Shown: in pieces, positions 17,901 to 26,200 of the stretch | Position numbering within the stretch: the stretch's first letter is position 1 | Layout: each line of letters opens with the position of its first letter | NCBI RefSeq assembly: GCF_022267515.1 | Contig: NZ_JAKFGB010000021.1 | Coordinates: forward strand, 248,001 to 312,000 | Length of the DNA stretch: 64,000 bases | From: Rubinisphaera margarita | Lineage (GTDB): Bacteria; Planctomycetota; Planctomycetia; Planctomycetales; Planctomycetaceae | Direction of reading: 5' to 3' | The notes under the pieces: model-generated | Told to the model about the DNA's origin: nothing | Databases searched by the model: none | The model's input: only the letters and a program-made list of their open reading frames with translations | Program-made: the position numbers and the translations under genes

Positions 17901-18525
17901 CGATCTGACAGACGCTTTTCAGAGCTCATCCTCCAAAGTGCGGATTGTCACCAGCATGGAGGTTTACTGGGATCACATCTTCTTTACGACCGGTGAAGCC
18001 GGAGATGAAGAATCGCTCCAGTTGCAGTCGCTGGAGCTGCTCTCGGCAGATCTCCACTATCGAGGCTCTTCCCGAATGATCCGGCATCCGGGGAATGGAC
18101 CCGAGCGGTTCGACTACCAGGACGTCATTACCACTTCGCTCTGGCCGGCGATGTCCGGACCTTTCACAACGTACGGAGATGTCGCCGAGTTGGTGCGACG
18201 TGAAGACGATGTCTCCGTAGTGATGGGGGCAGGGGACGAAATGACGGTGATCTTCGCGGCTCCAGCAGAACCGCTCCCCGTCGGGTGGAAGCGCGATTTC
18301 ATGCTGCATAATGTCGGCTACGATAAAGACGCCGATCTGAATACGATCTACGGCCGCACCAGCGAGCCATTCCCGACGCGGGACAACCCAATCAATCCCT
18401 TAACCGAGAGCACGACTCCGGCGACTCAGAGGAAGGACGTAATGCAGAATCGCGTTTTCCCGCAACGAAGATTCTGGTCAGAAATCCTGCATTACTCGGC
18501 CGACGAACCGGCAGTCAGAGACTGA
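14920..18525 (+). CDS. Large TPR/VCBS-repeat (CRTAC1-like) envelope protein
   Basis: This 1201-residue protein has an N-terminal membrane segment (residues 5-24, LVPVALILIALIIALLLFL). Helical TPR-like repeats follow (about 45-300). A propeller with VCBS/FG-GAP loops comes next (DFDLDGDLDLLVGTG, DLDRDVDLDAVVISA, DADNDGWQDLSVLAND, DVDLDGDLDLVTWAND), then an ASPIC/UnbV-like stretch (VNQYGWGSLLELKAG, DVLRVVWTNGIPQNVI). The last 430 residues (from about 770, SCPYLYTWNGTEFEFYTD) form a beta-rich module I do not recognise. It is divergent from the pentaheme cytochrome operon, with which it shares TPR and propeller modules. It is probably anchored in the membrane and faces outward. Its 3' end overlaps the convergent NHL gene by 34 bp. 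Confidence 0.87.
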   Translation: MQKTLVPVALILIALIIALLLFLRGRQDGHAPGEPSAPLSTEEVATHRNRSLALMENQTPRESIPILEELLDRAPGQESFARQNLLVAIALALELENAEADPQPFQELFEKADSVLESEASKGMDGAEIAVLRSRIARLEGDRETFVKAARTAAEQAPESPAMWYELYLALKQVPSGSDAEAIAALARCCEAAPENVWALSEFLTELSLAKDSRVVEVVQQLQAVLAPFAPAMQQRSRVDVVQTLTETENAAREEDWALVTRNSRLLTNVLRPEDIAQSDRAVLVPNTLEFVSTAMPDDFAAALHAHLRTESPLQLEFTPRRFELPELSGEILHCEVADMNLNGRHELIVLAAGTFVVFQKSGEEWTVLFEEGVAEGYSRFLLADLDQDADAADTPTVEGAPCGMADLDVILFGSGGAGVLENQIRESGELVTHVLPISREVEFVTPGDFDLDGDLDLLVGTGEELRLLANYQQFNFQDISSRSAFPEGAEWTNAIAVDLDRDVDLDAVVISADRIGYLENLRHGELRWRPLDLGIEGEPRFTDVAVAELNADAHWDLLVASNGEIMISLSEYAMPGRVAMKAAVRTGQAADQFELWDADNDGWQDLSVLANDSEMLEFLRRTGNVEFTGEKTLLKNGSMPQEMLIEDVDLDGDLDLVTWANDAVSWHDNLHGNKNGYLKITLLGQQVKGEQAAASGRVNQYGWGSLLELKAGTVYQAQVASRPTSHFGLGDLQDADVLRVVWTNGIPQNVIEPQRNSVLCEELKLKGSCPYLYTWNGTEFEFYTDLLWAAPVGLQFAEGVLAPTRPWEYLLIEGDRLKDVNGRYRLQITEELWEAAYFDQVELIAVDHPADITVYSNEKVASSEIPEFKVHTVRTPHHVKAAVDSQGRDVLSQIAARDDIYTKLFDFKHYQGVTNEHFLELDLGDVAHDQPIKLYLTGWVYPSDTSINVALSQNPAAPSGRPPFLQVQNETGEWVTTNPSMGFPGGKTKTIVVDLTDAFQSSSSKVRIVTSMEVYWDHIFFTTGEAGDEESLQLQSLELLSADLHYRGSSRMIRHPGNGPERFDYQDVITTSLWPAMSGPFTTYGDVAELVRREDDVSVVMGAGDEMTVIFAAPAEPLPVGWKRDFMLHNVGYDKDADLNTIYGRTSEPFPTRDNPINPLTESTTPATQRKDVMQNRVFPQRRFWSEILHYSADEPAVRD

Positions 18526-19331
18526 ATGGTTCCGTCAGGTGAAATGACGAAGACATCCTGGGCGCGCGGATCGGCGACGAAGAGCTTTTCGCCATTGGTG
18601 CAGATGCCGACTGGCCGCACCAGAGGATCGCCGGAGACGAACGCTTCGGGGGTGCCGCCCGCTTCGGTACCGCATTTCCAGATTGTCGCGGCGTAGTTGT
18701 CGGTCACGTAGAGTGCGCTGTCGAGCACCGCCAGCTGGTGGGCGAACTGGAACGGTTGACCTTCGACAAGAAGTGTCACTTCTCCAGCAGCGTTCAGGCG
18801 TCCGAGCGGTTGTTCGGTGTTGCCGAGAAAGAACAGCGTCTCGTCATCAGCGGGTGCCAGGCCGCGGGCGATGAGATTCTTCGCGAGAGTTTCAGGCTCT
18901 CCGCCTTGGGCAGGCACACGAACAATCTGTCGGTATTCAAGATCGGAAGCATAGAGGTCGTCGCCTCTGATCACGAGGTCGATTGGCACACCGATTCTTC
19001 CGTTCGTCAGTGGCGAGAGTGACTCTGGCCCGTCGATGCGATAAATCTCGCGCGTGGCGGAATCGCCGGCGAAGAGGCGTCCTTCATCATCGACGGCTAC
19101 GCAGCGGACGGCAGACAGGGGGCTTTTCAGTTTATTCTCGGCCTGGAAGACGACGGAGAGTTTGCCCTCCGAATACTTCCAGAGGCCCGGCAGTCTGAGA
19201 TCGGCGATGTAGACGGTGCTGTCCTTCGAAACCGCGACATCGATTGGGTAGAGAAGTTCCTGGGCAGCGGTCAAGCTGGCGCTGCACGCCAGTAGACTAC
19301 AGAACAGACAGGAGAACAACAGACTCTTCAT
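18492..19331 (-). CDS. Secreted NHL/SMP-30-like beta-propeller protein
   Basis: This 279-residue protein has a signal peptide (MKSLLFSCLFCSLLACSAS, cleavage likely near LTAAQ) and repeats of the NHL/six-bladed propeller type: YPIDVAVSKDSTVYIADL, RCVAVDDEGRLFAGDSATRE, PIDLVIRGDDLYASDLEYRQ, HQLAVLDSALYVTDNYAA and PVGICTNGEKLFVADPRAQD. NHL propellers bind ligands or partners; no catalytic residues are recognised. The ATG at 19331 is preferred over the in-frame ATG at 19358 because it begins a canonical signal peptide. It converges on and overlaps the large VCBS gene, so the two cannot share a transcript. Confidence 0.85.
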   Translation of the reverse strand: MKSLLFSCLFCSLLACSASLTAAQELLYPIDVAVSKDSTVYIADLRLPGLWKYSEGKLSVVFQAENKLKSPLSAVRCVAVDDEGRLFAGDSATREIYRIDGPESLSPLTNGRIGVPIDLVIRGDDLYASDLEYRQIVRVPAQGGEPETLAKNLIARGLAPADDETLFFLGNTEQPLGRLNAAGEVTLLVEGQPFQFAHQLAVLDSALYVTDNYAATIWKCGTEAGGTPEAFVSGDPLVRPVGICTNGEKLFVADPRAQDVFVISPDGTIQSLTAGSSAE

Positions 19332-19456
19332 GGCCGGGCTTCTTCCAGAGATGCGCAAAGGAGCGAGATGGCGACTGCCGGGGAAGAGTGTAGTGTTTAC
19401 GAGCCTGTCGGTTAACTCTGCTCGCGGACTCGTTAGAATCTGTTCAGGAGGATCGA

Positions 19457-19570
19457 ATGATGGGAAAGAATGAACGCCGTGCTCCGAGGAGACCGGCTAC
19501 GAAGCTGCCCAATCTGCAGAAGAAGCTTCAAAAGAATCAGCCCAGGCCGCCACTTGGACCGAAAAAGTAG
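19457..19570 (+). CDS. Small basic Pro/Lys/Arg-rich protein (37 residues)
   Basis: A 38-codon ORF starts ATGATG at 19457/19460, 5 bp after a near-perfect Shine-Dalgarno sequence (AGGAGG at 19447-19452). It encodes a strongly basic peptide with MMGKNERRAPRRPATKLP at the start and QPRPPLGPKK at the end. There is no hydrophobic segment, so it is probably cytoplasmic and might bind nucleic acid. It ends 35 bp before the TIM-barrel gene and may be the first cistron of that unit or its leader. I do not recognise a family; the evidence is the ribosome site and composition. Confidence 0.55.
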   Translation: MMGKNERRAPRRPATKLPNLQKKLQKNQPRPPLGPKK

Positions 19571-19605
19571 TTCCGAAGACGACACACGAGCAACGGAGAT
19601 CAGGA

Positions 19606-20454
19606 ATGAAACGTTCTGTCTGGGGAATGGCCATCGCAATCATCGTGTTCGTTCCTGCAGTGCTTCCCGCTGCGGAGCCGGTCGATGTTCTGCGGAAGGA
19701 CAATCTGGTCGCGTGGTGTATCGTTCCCTTTGATGCAACTCAGCGGGGACCAGTCGAGCGGGCGAAGATGCTGAAAGAACTTGGGCTGACTCGCTGTGCT
19801 TACGACTGGCGAGCTGATCACGTTCCGACCTTCGAGCAGGAGATTAAGGCCTATCAGAAACAGGGGATCGAGTTTTTCGCCTTCTGGTCCGTTCACGACG
19901 AAGCATTTCGCCTCTTTGAGCAGTACGACCTTCATCCGCAGATCTGGCAGACGTTGCGAGACCCCGGCGAGGGAAGCCAGCCTGAAAAGGTTGAGAAGGC
20001 GGCGCAGGGACTTCTACCGCTGGCGAAACGGACGGCCGAGCTGCACTGCAAGCTTGGTCTCTACAACCATGGCGGCTGGGGTGGGAAGCCGGAGAATCTC
20101 GTCGCCGTCTGTCAGCGATTGCACGAACTTGAACAGGATCATGTGGGGATCGTTTACAACTTCCATCACGGACACGAGCAGATCAACGACTGGAAGTCCT
20201 CATTCGAAGTTCTGCAGCCCTGGCTGCTCTGTTTGAACCTCAATGGCATGAACCCGGGAGCCGATCCCAAAATTCTGGGAATCGGCAAGGGACAGCACGA
20301 GTTTGAAATGATCCGTGTTGTTGTCGAAGCCGGCTACGACGGTCCCATTGGAATCCTCGATCACCGCTCCGAACTCGATGCCCGGGAGTCGCTGCAGGAA
20401 AATCTTGAAGGACTCGAACAGGTCCGGACCAAACTTGCTGCGAGCAACGACTGA
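19606..20454 (+). CDS. Secreted sugar phosphate isomerase/epimerase-like TIM-barrel protein
   Basis: This 282-residue protein has a signal peptide (MKRSVWGMAIAIIVFVPAVLPAAE) followed by a xylose-isomerase-like (AP endonuclease family 2) barrel. Visible features are AKMLKELGLTRCAYDWRAD, GIEFFAFWSVHD, CKLGLYNHGGWGGKPEN, VGIVYNFHHGHEQINDW, LCLNLNGMNPG and the end GPIGILDHRSE. His/Glu/Asp residues at strand ends fit the metal site of this superfamily, but the substrate is unknown. In planctomycetes, exported members of this family are frequent and usually of unknown activity. The ATG at 19606 has ggagatcagg upstream. The stop codon abuts the convergent RTX-protein stop directly. Confidence 0.88.
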   Translation: MKRSVWGMAIAIIVFVPAVLPAAEPVDVLRKDNLVAWCIVPFDATQRGPVERAKMLKELGLTRCAYDWRADHVPTFEQEIKAYQKQGIEFFAFWSVHDEAFRLFEQYDLHPQIWQTLRDPGEGSQPEKVEKAAQGLLPLAKRTAELHCKLGLYNHGGWGGKPENLVAVCQRLHELEQDHVGIVYNFHHGHEQINDWKSSFEVLQPWLLCLNLNGMNPGADPKILGIGKGQHEFEMIRVVVEAGYDGPIGILDHRSELDARESLQENLEGLEQVRTKLAASND

Positions 20455-22998
20455 TTAAAGCAGTCCGCCGAGCGATGTGATCTCGCCGGCGACATCTTCG
20501 GCGAGCCCCACGGCTTTGTCGGCGGCATCTTTGGTCGCCGCCCAGCCGAGCTTACCGGCATTGGAGGCGAAGTAGAGACCCTTCTTGAGATTCTCGCCCG
20601 CCTTGCCCGAAAGCCATTCGGCGACGTCCTGCACTTCAGCCGGAGCTTGGAGGACCTCGTTCACACCGTCTTTCCCGAAGCGGACCACGAAACGTCCCGT
20701 CGCGATGTTTGTGGCATTCGCCCACGCATAGTCGAGGGCCTTCGAGCCGATCGAGTCGACATAGCCGATCCCCTTGATGGCGGAATGGGCGATGTCGCCG
20801 AGTGTGTTGAAGAGAATATTATGGCTTGCGATATTTTTCAGCAGGTCGGTTACGGCTGAATCGATGTCCGACAGGGACGTATGAATCGTACCAAGGTGTA
20901 CTCCCATGGCCCGGGCACTCACCGTTGCGCTCAGTGAATCGGCGGACAGGCTGGACGTTCCCCGCACGGCGACCGACGCCGAGGGCTTGAAGCCAAACAA
21001 TCCCGCTGGAGCTTTGATGGTGAAGTCGCCGGTGGCAGACACCGTCTGCGTGGCGAAGTCGGCATGGGCGAACATCGTCACGCCGGTTCCCAGCACTTTG
21101 ACGTTGCTGCGAATCTCGAGCGTCGAGTTCGTGAGGACGAACTGCGTTTTCGAGATGGAGTTGTGGACGAGTCCGGTGATGTTCACCGACGGGCTGGACG
21201 TCAACCGGCGAATCACGCCATCGATGTCTCCCTGGGTTCCGCGAACAAAGGGGACGTGGCTGAGAACCGTGCCGGAGAATGGATTCTCCGTCTGGGCACG
21301 GAAGTACAAAGTCTCCGCTGCTCCTTTATAGATGATCGAACCGGACGCCAGCGGCAGATTCACAGACAACGGGAGGCCGTTGATTTTGACGTACTGGTCG
21401 ATTCCCTCATTGAAGTTGAGTCGCCCGTTGATGCCGATGTTCAAATCGGAGAAGTCGCGATCGAGAACTTTCTCGATCAGCACCGCGTTCCAGAGAGCGG
21501 TTGAGAAGTCGGGCGAGACATCGGTTCCCTCAGTCAGGTCGAGCGTGATCGATCCACTGGCGGTGACGCCGAGCTGCTTGATCGTGATCCCATCGACGGC
21601 TGCAAAGAGGTGACCGGAAAGTGTGCCCCTGAAGTTGTCTGGCTGTGCAGCAGGCGTATATAGGATACGGCCGAGGCGTGAGGCTCCGACGGTGAACGTC
21701 TCACCATTCTCTCCAGGGAATTTGACGAAGACCGTCTCATCGCCCGGCTCCATGACGATGGTCACACCCTGACCATTGTCACCGCCGGTGATCCCGCCGA
21801 CGCTCACATGGCTGCCGCGATCGATCTCCAGGACGAGGTATGGCTTGCCACTTTCGAGAGGCAGGCTGCTGTGCGTCTTCCGGATCTCAGCTCCCGACTT
21901 GATGGCGAACTGAACGGGATCAGATCCGCTAGGCAGAGAGATTCCCATGTCGCGGGCCAGATCGATCAGATTTGACGGCAGCCCAGAGAGGGAGGGCATA
22001 GTAATTGTCGCGGTAGCGATCCGACGGAGAGCGTTCGGGTTCCCCTTTGTGGTGTATGTGAATTTGTGTCCGGCGAAGGTGAATGTGAGGCGTTCCTGTC
22101 CCTGAATGAGGGTGTCGACTTCCATTCCGGAAACGCTGATCGGCAACTCGCCGCCGCGAGGCGAGACGATGCTGATGACGCCGTGCCCCTGATATTTCTT
22201 CCCGGTAAGAGTCCAACCTTCGGAGGCTTTCAGGCTCATAATGCCGGAGCTGCCAATCAGATCGAGCGTGTCTCCCGCATGCCGCACGTAGAGTGCCGTG
22301 GTCGACTCGCGGGCGATCACATCATCGCCGACCAGTGTCTCCATCTCCGAACTTTTGAGCTTCGTTGTGAGGACGGAGTACGAGTCGGCGAACAGGAGAT
22401 CGGCCCCGGCTCCTGGTGTGACGGCATCTAAGATGGCGTTGCTATGGATGACGTCATCGCCGTTTCCTCCCTTCAGGACCTGTAGCGTGAAGTAATCGCT
22501 CAGCTTATGGAAGCCGGCGATTCCGCCGTCGATCAGGTCGTTGCCATCGCCGCCTTCGAGACGATCATGCCCGCCGTAGCCGTAGAGACGATCGTGACCG
22601 CTTCCGCCATAAAACAGATCGTTATCCGATCCGCCGCGGAGTTCATCGTTTCCATCGCCCCCATGCGCTTCCGACCGTTTGGACGTGTCGTTGGAGAAAA
22701 CGTCATCGCCACCGTTTCCCTGGAACAGAATCTTCGAGACGCTCGATGCCCGGAACGTGCTCTGCTGGTTCGTCATGTGATCTGTGACAACGATGGAGCC
22801 GTTCTTCTGGGATACGTTGACATGATCAGCGTCATTATCCCCGGTGATGTTCAGAACTCCGTGCGAAAGCGTCGCCGTCGAAGAGAGCAGATCCCGGGCT
22901 TCGAGGACCTCGGCAAGGCCCGGTGCCAGTCGGATCTGGTGGCTTCGTTTGGATGGGCTGGCGAAGAGGGTGTGAAAGAGTGATTTGTGTGCCCGCAT
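20455..22998 (-). CDS. Large surface protein with RTX-type Ca-binding repeats
   Basis: This 847-residue protein has an atypical N-terminus (MRAHKSLFHTLFASPSKRSH) followed by APGLAEVLEARDLLSS, resembling the LExRxLLS motif found near the start of many large planctomycete surface proteins. About residues 75-165 hold RTX/hemolysin-type repeats (HGGDGNDELRGGSDNDLFYG, GSGHDRLYGYGGHDRLEGGD, GNDLIDGG), which fold into Ca-binding beta-rolls. The remaining 650 residues are beta-rich and repetitive and not assigned. The start at 22998 has ggag five bases upstream; an ATG at 23055 is also in frame. It is probably secreted or displayed on the cell surface. It appears monocistronic. Confidence 0.85.
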   Translation of the reverse strand: MRAHKSLFHTLFASPSKRSHQIRLAPGLAEVLEARDLLSSTATLSHGVLNITGDNDADHVNVSQKNGSIVVTDHMTNQQSTFRASSVSKILFQGNGGDDVFSNDTSKRSEAHGGDGNDELRGGSDNDLFYGGSGHDRLYGYGGHDRLEGGDGNDLIDGGIAGFHKLSDYFTLQVLKGGNGDDVIHSNAILDAVTPGAGADLLFADSYSVLTTKLKSSEMETLVGDDVIARESTTALYVRHAGDTLDLIGSSGIMSLKASEGWTLTGKKYQGHGVISIVSPRGGELPISVSGMEVDTLIQGQERLTFTFAGHKFTYTTKGNPNALRRIATATITMPSLSGLPSNLIDLARDMGISLPSGSDPVQFAIKSGAEIRKTHSSLPLESGKPYLVLEIDRGSHVSVGGITGGDNGQGVTIVMEPGDETVFVKFPGENGETFTVGASRLGRILYTPAAQPDNFRGTLSGHLFAAVDGITIKQLGVTASGSITLDLTEGTDVSPDFSTALWNAVLIEKVLDRDFSDLNIGINGRLNFNEGIDQYVKINGLPLSVNLPLASGSIIYKGAAETLYFRAQTENPFSGTVLSHVPFVRGTQGDIDGVIRRLTSSPSVNITGLVHNSISKTQFVLTNSTLEIRSNVKVLGTGVTMFAHADFATQTVSATGDFTIKAPAGLFGFKPSASVAVRGTSSLSADSLSATVSARAMGVHLGTIHTSLSDIDSAVTDLLKNIASHNILFNTLGDIAHSAIKGIGYVDSIGSKALDYAWANATNIATGRFVVRFGKDGVNEVLQAPAEVQDVAEWLSGKAGENLKKGLYFASNAGKLGWAATKDAADKAVGLAEDVAGEITSLGGLL

Positions 22999-23262
22999 TC
23001 TTGCTCCGCTGGACTGGAAGATCAAAGACCGATGCTTTCGACGAGGCGAGAGCATCGGTCAGAATTGTCGAAGCAAAACTAGAACGTCGTCGCCGAGAAT
23101 GGCTGACGGATTGAGCGGAGCAGGGGTTTTTACGGAAGCGAATCCGCAGGGAGAGGCAGTTCTCCGGATTGGTTGACTCAAACAAACGCCGGGGTTGCTT
23201 CAAAAGAACAGACGTTGAGTTCTGGCATCACCGTTGCAAAAACGCATCATTCGGCGGGGAAG

Positions 23263-26200
23263 TTACTTCAGTGACAGCAGGTAGGCGATCAGGTCGTTGA
23301 GCTCCTCGGCCTTCAACGTCTGAGCAAAGTTCGCGGGCATCAGTGAGAGAGCCGTCTTGCGAGAATCGTCGATATTGTCTTCGGGGATGCGAATCTCCTT
23401 CCCCTGCGAATCCGAAATGATGACGATCCGCCCCTCACGGCGGCGCTCGAGGCCCGTATAGAGTTTCCCCTCGGTGGTCACGATCACGCTGGTCCGGAAG
23501 GCCGCATCGACGTTTCTGTTGGGATCGAGGACATCTTCGAGCAGCCGATCGAGTCCCCGCTTGCCGACTCCGTCGAGCTGCGGCCCGACGATCGGCCCGC
23601 TCGGGCCAATGCGATGACAATTCCCACAGTGCTTCCGGAACAATTCCTGACCGTGCTGAAGCGATACGGTTGCCGTCTGATACTCAGCACGCTGGCGGTT
23701 GATGACCTCGGCCATCTGCTCATCAGCGGGAACAAGATTCATTGTCAGCTCGGCGACACGCTCACGCTCAACCGCCGAGCCGCTGGACGAGATGATGTCC
23801 GCGATTGCCGGAGTCCGCAGGAGTTGAGCGGAGGCTTTTCCGGCGGCGATCACCTCCAGCAAAGCTCGAATGCCGGCCGGGTTCTGGCAAAGTGACGCAG
23901 CGAATTCGCCCTGCAGTCGAGCCGGAGCGACCGTGAGAGCCGCAACCAGAGACTGCCGGGCGGTTGGTAGATCGATCGCTCCCAGTTCGGCAGCGGCGAT
24001 CGAGCGGAGTTCTGCAGGTTCGCTGGCATCACTCGTTAATTTCTGCAGCAAAGCGAGCGAATCAGCGGGTTCAAGAATGCTGACAGCTGCGTTCAAGGCT
24101 GCCGACCTCACATCAAGGGCCTGTTGCTTCGCCGAGGCAATCTCCAGGATCTGCCCGCTTACTGAAGTGACCCGCAAGGCTCCTGAGAGTTCGATCAGAC
24201 GGAGTGCTTCTTCGTGGAACCCTGGCGGCGGAACGTTAATCAGCGGAGGATCGAAGCGGCCCGCTGCCAGCCAGGCAAAGGCCGGGGCTGCGAATCCGTC
24301 GACGATCTCGAAATAAACGGGTTGGCCGACATGCTCAGGCAGCGTCCAGGAGTAGAGTCGAGCAGTGTCGTTCCTCAATGGCAGCTGGCGGGCGATCTCT
24401 TCCCCGGTTTCGGCAAGCACCAGTCGTACGTGATTGACGGGATCGGGATTTGTGCCGGGGCGTCCGTTATGACCGCACAGCCAGAATGAGAACGTCTCCG
24501 GCAGGGCGAAACGCGGACTGCGAAGAACCCCGGTGAGTTGCTCTCCGCCGGAAATACTGTCCCAGAACGGGGCCATCCTGTCATCCGTCGAGCGACGAGA
24601 CCGGACTCCGAATGGCGACGATGATTTCGATTGGCCGTCGATTGGAAGTTCCGTCCAGTCGCCGGGGTGGCCGATGACTGCTTCGAGTCGCCTGGGAGCC
24701 AGACGGGTATACCAGTGTTTAAGAGCCGACTGCGTCGCAAGTGCAACTCCGTTCTGTTCGAGTCCCAGGCAGATCGACGACAGCAGCTGAAGCTGTCGAT
24801 CTGCGTCGTCCGGGAACCAGTCGGGAGCCAGCGAGATAAATGTCTGAAGTTGCTCGGCTGATCCCGAGCGGGCAATCTGCTCGGCAGCACGATTGAGCGT
24901 CTCGGCAGGCGTGGAAGTGGGATCGACCATGGTTAGCAGAATGGGAATTGAATTCGCATCTTCCGTAGATGCGGCGATTTCAATCAACTTCGGCTGCAAA
25001 TCGACTGACCACGACTCGGCCAGAACCTTGGTGACGATGGCGGAGTTCCGCAGATGGATTCGAAGCGACAGTCGACAGGTGTGGATCAGATGCGTGTCGA
25101 ACTCCGGCGTCGTCTGCCAGCACTCGAGAAGCGGTCGAATGTTTTCCGCCTGCGGATGCCGGCCCAGTGCATCGGCTGCTGATCGTACGACGAATGCATT
25201 CGGATCGCTCATCGCTTCGTGGAGAAGCTGCCGGCAGGGGGCGGAAAGCTCAGATCGTTCAGCGAGAAGTTTCATGACGTGGGTCCGCACCAGCGGAGAT
25301 GAGTCGCGTGCGAGTCGCGTGATGTCAGCGGGTGAGAGCGAAGCAAGTCGTTCGAGGACCCACATTCCATGGGCACGAACTTCCGATTGTTCGGCCGCTT
25401 CCATGAGACTTCGAACTGCGTCAGGTGCGGTTTCGGGGAAGTGATCCACAAGAAGGTTGGTCGCCAGCGTGCGACTCTGCAGATTCGCGTTACCTAACTG
25501 TTGGGCGAGTTCTTCAACAGGAAGCGTTGCGAGGTCCGGCAGCCTGGGGGCTTCGACCGCGCCGTCCTCGCCTTTCCAGACGACTCGCCACACACGACCG
25601 AGTTGACGATTTCTGCGTGGATGATCGAGTGGAGCTTCGTAATGCCCGATCACGGCATTGTAGAAATCGGCGATGTAGAGGGCACCATCAGGCCCCACCG
25701 TGAGGTCAACCGGACGGAAGAGTAAATCGTCGCAGGTCACGAAGTCGTCTTGAGTCTCGCACTGGTAGGTTGACCCTCGCTGCACGAGGCGATCGCGGTG
25801 AATCCGCGACGTGACCGGGTTGCAGATGAAAATGTTGTCGCGAAAATCCGCCGGGAAGTGATCCGCAGCGTAGTACGCCGGACCACAAATACCGGTGGAG
25901 CCGTGCCCGTGATCGATCATCGTTGGTCCGAAGCCAAGTGCATCGGGCTTACTGCCGAAGTGCGGATAACGAGCGCCCCGGAGCAGCATATAGATCGGCA
26001 TCGAATGACAGTCGCTGCTGTAGAGATTGCCCCAGGGGTCAAACGTGAGTCCGAACGGATTGACCTGCCCCCAGGTGAACTGCTCGAATCGGGAACCATC
26101 CTCGCGGAATCGGTAGGTGTTTCCAGAGTCGAGGATCGTGGTTCGTCCTTCGCCATCGGTGATCTCGCTGTGATTGGCGAAACCATGGCAACCGTAAATC

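Noticed and set aside
22500..22780. Possible DNA tandem repeat
   Set aside because: The repetition is the protein-level RTX nonapeptide pattern with diverged codons, not a DNA satellite or CRISPR array.
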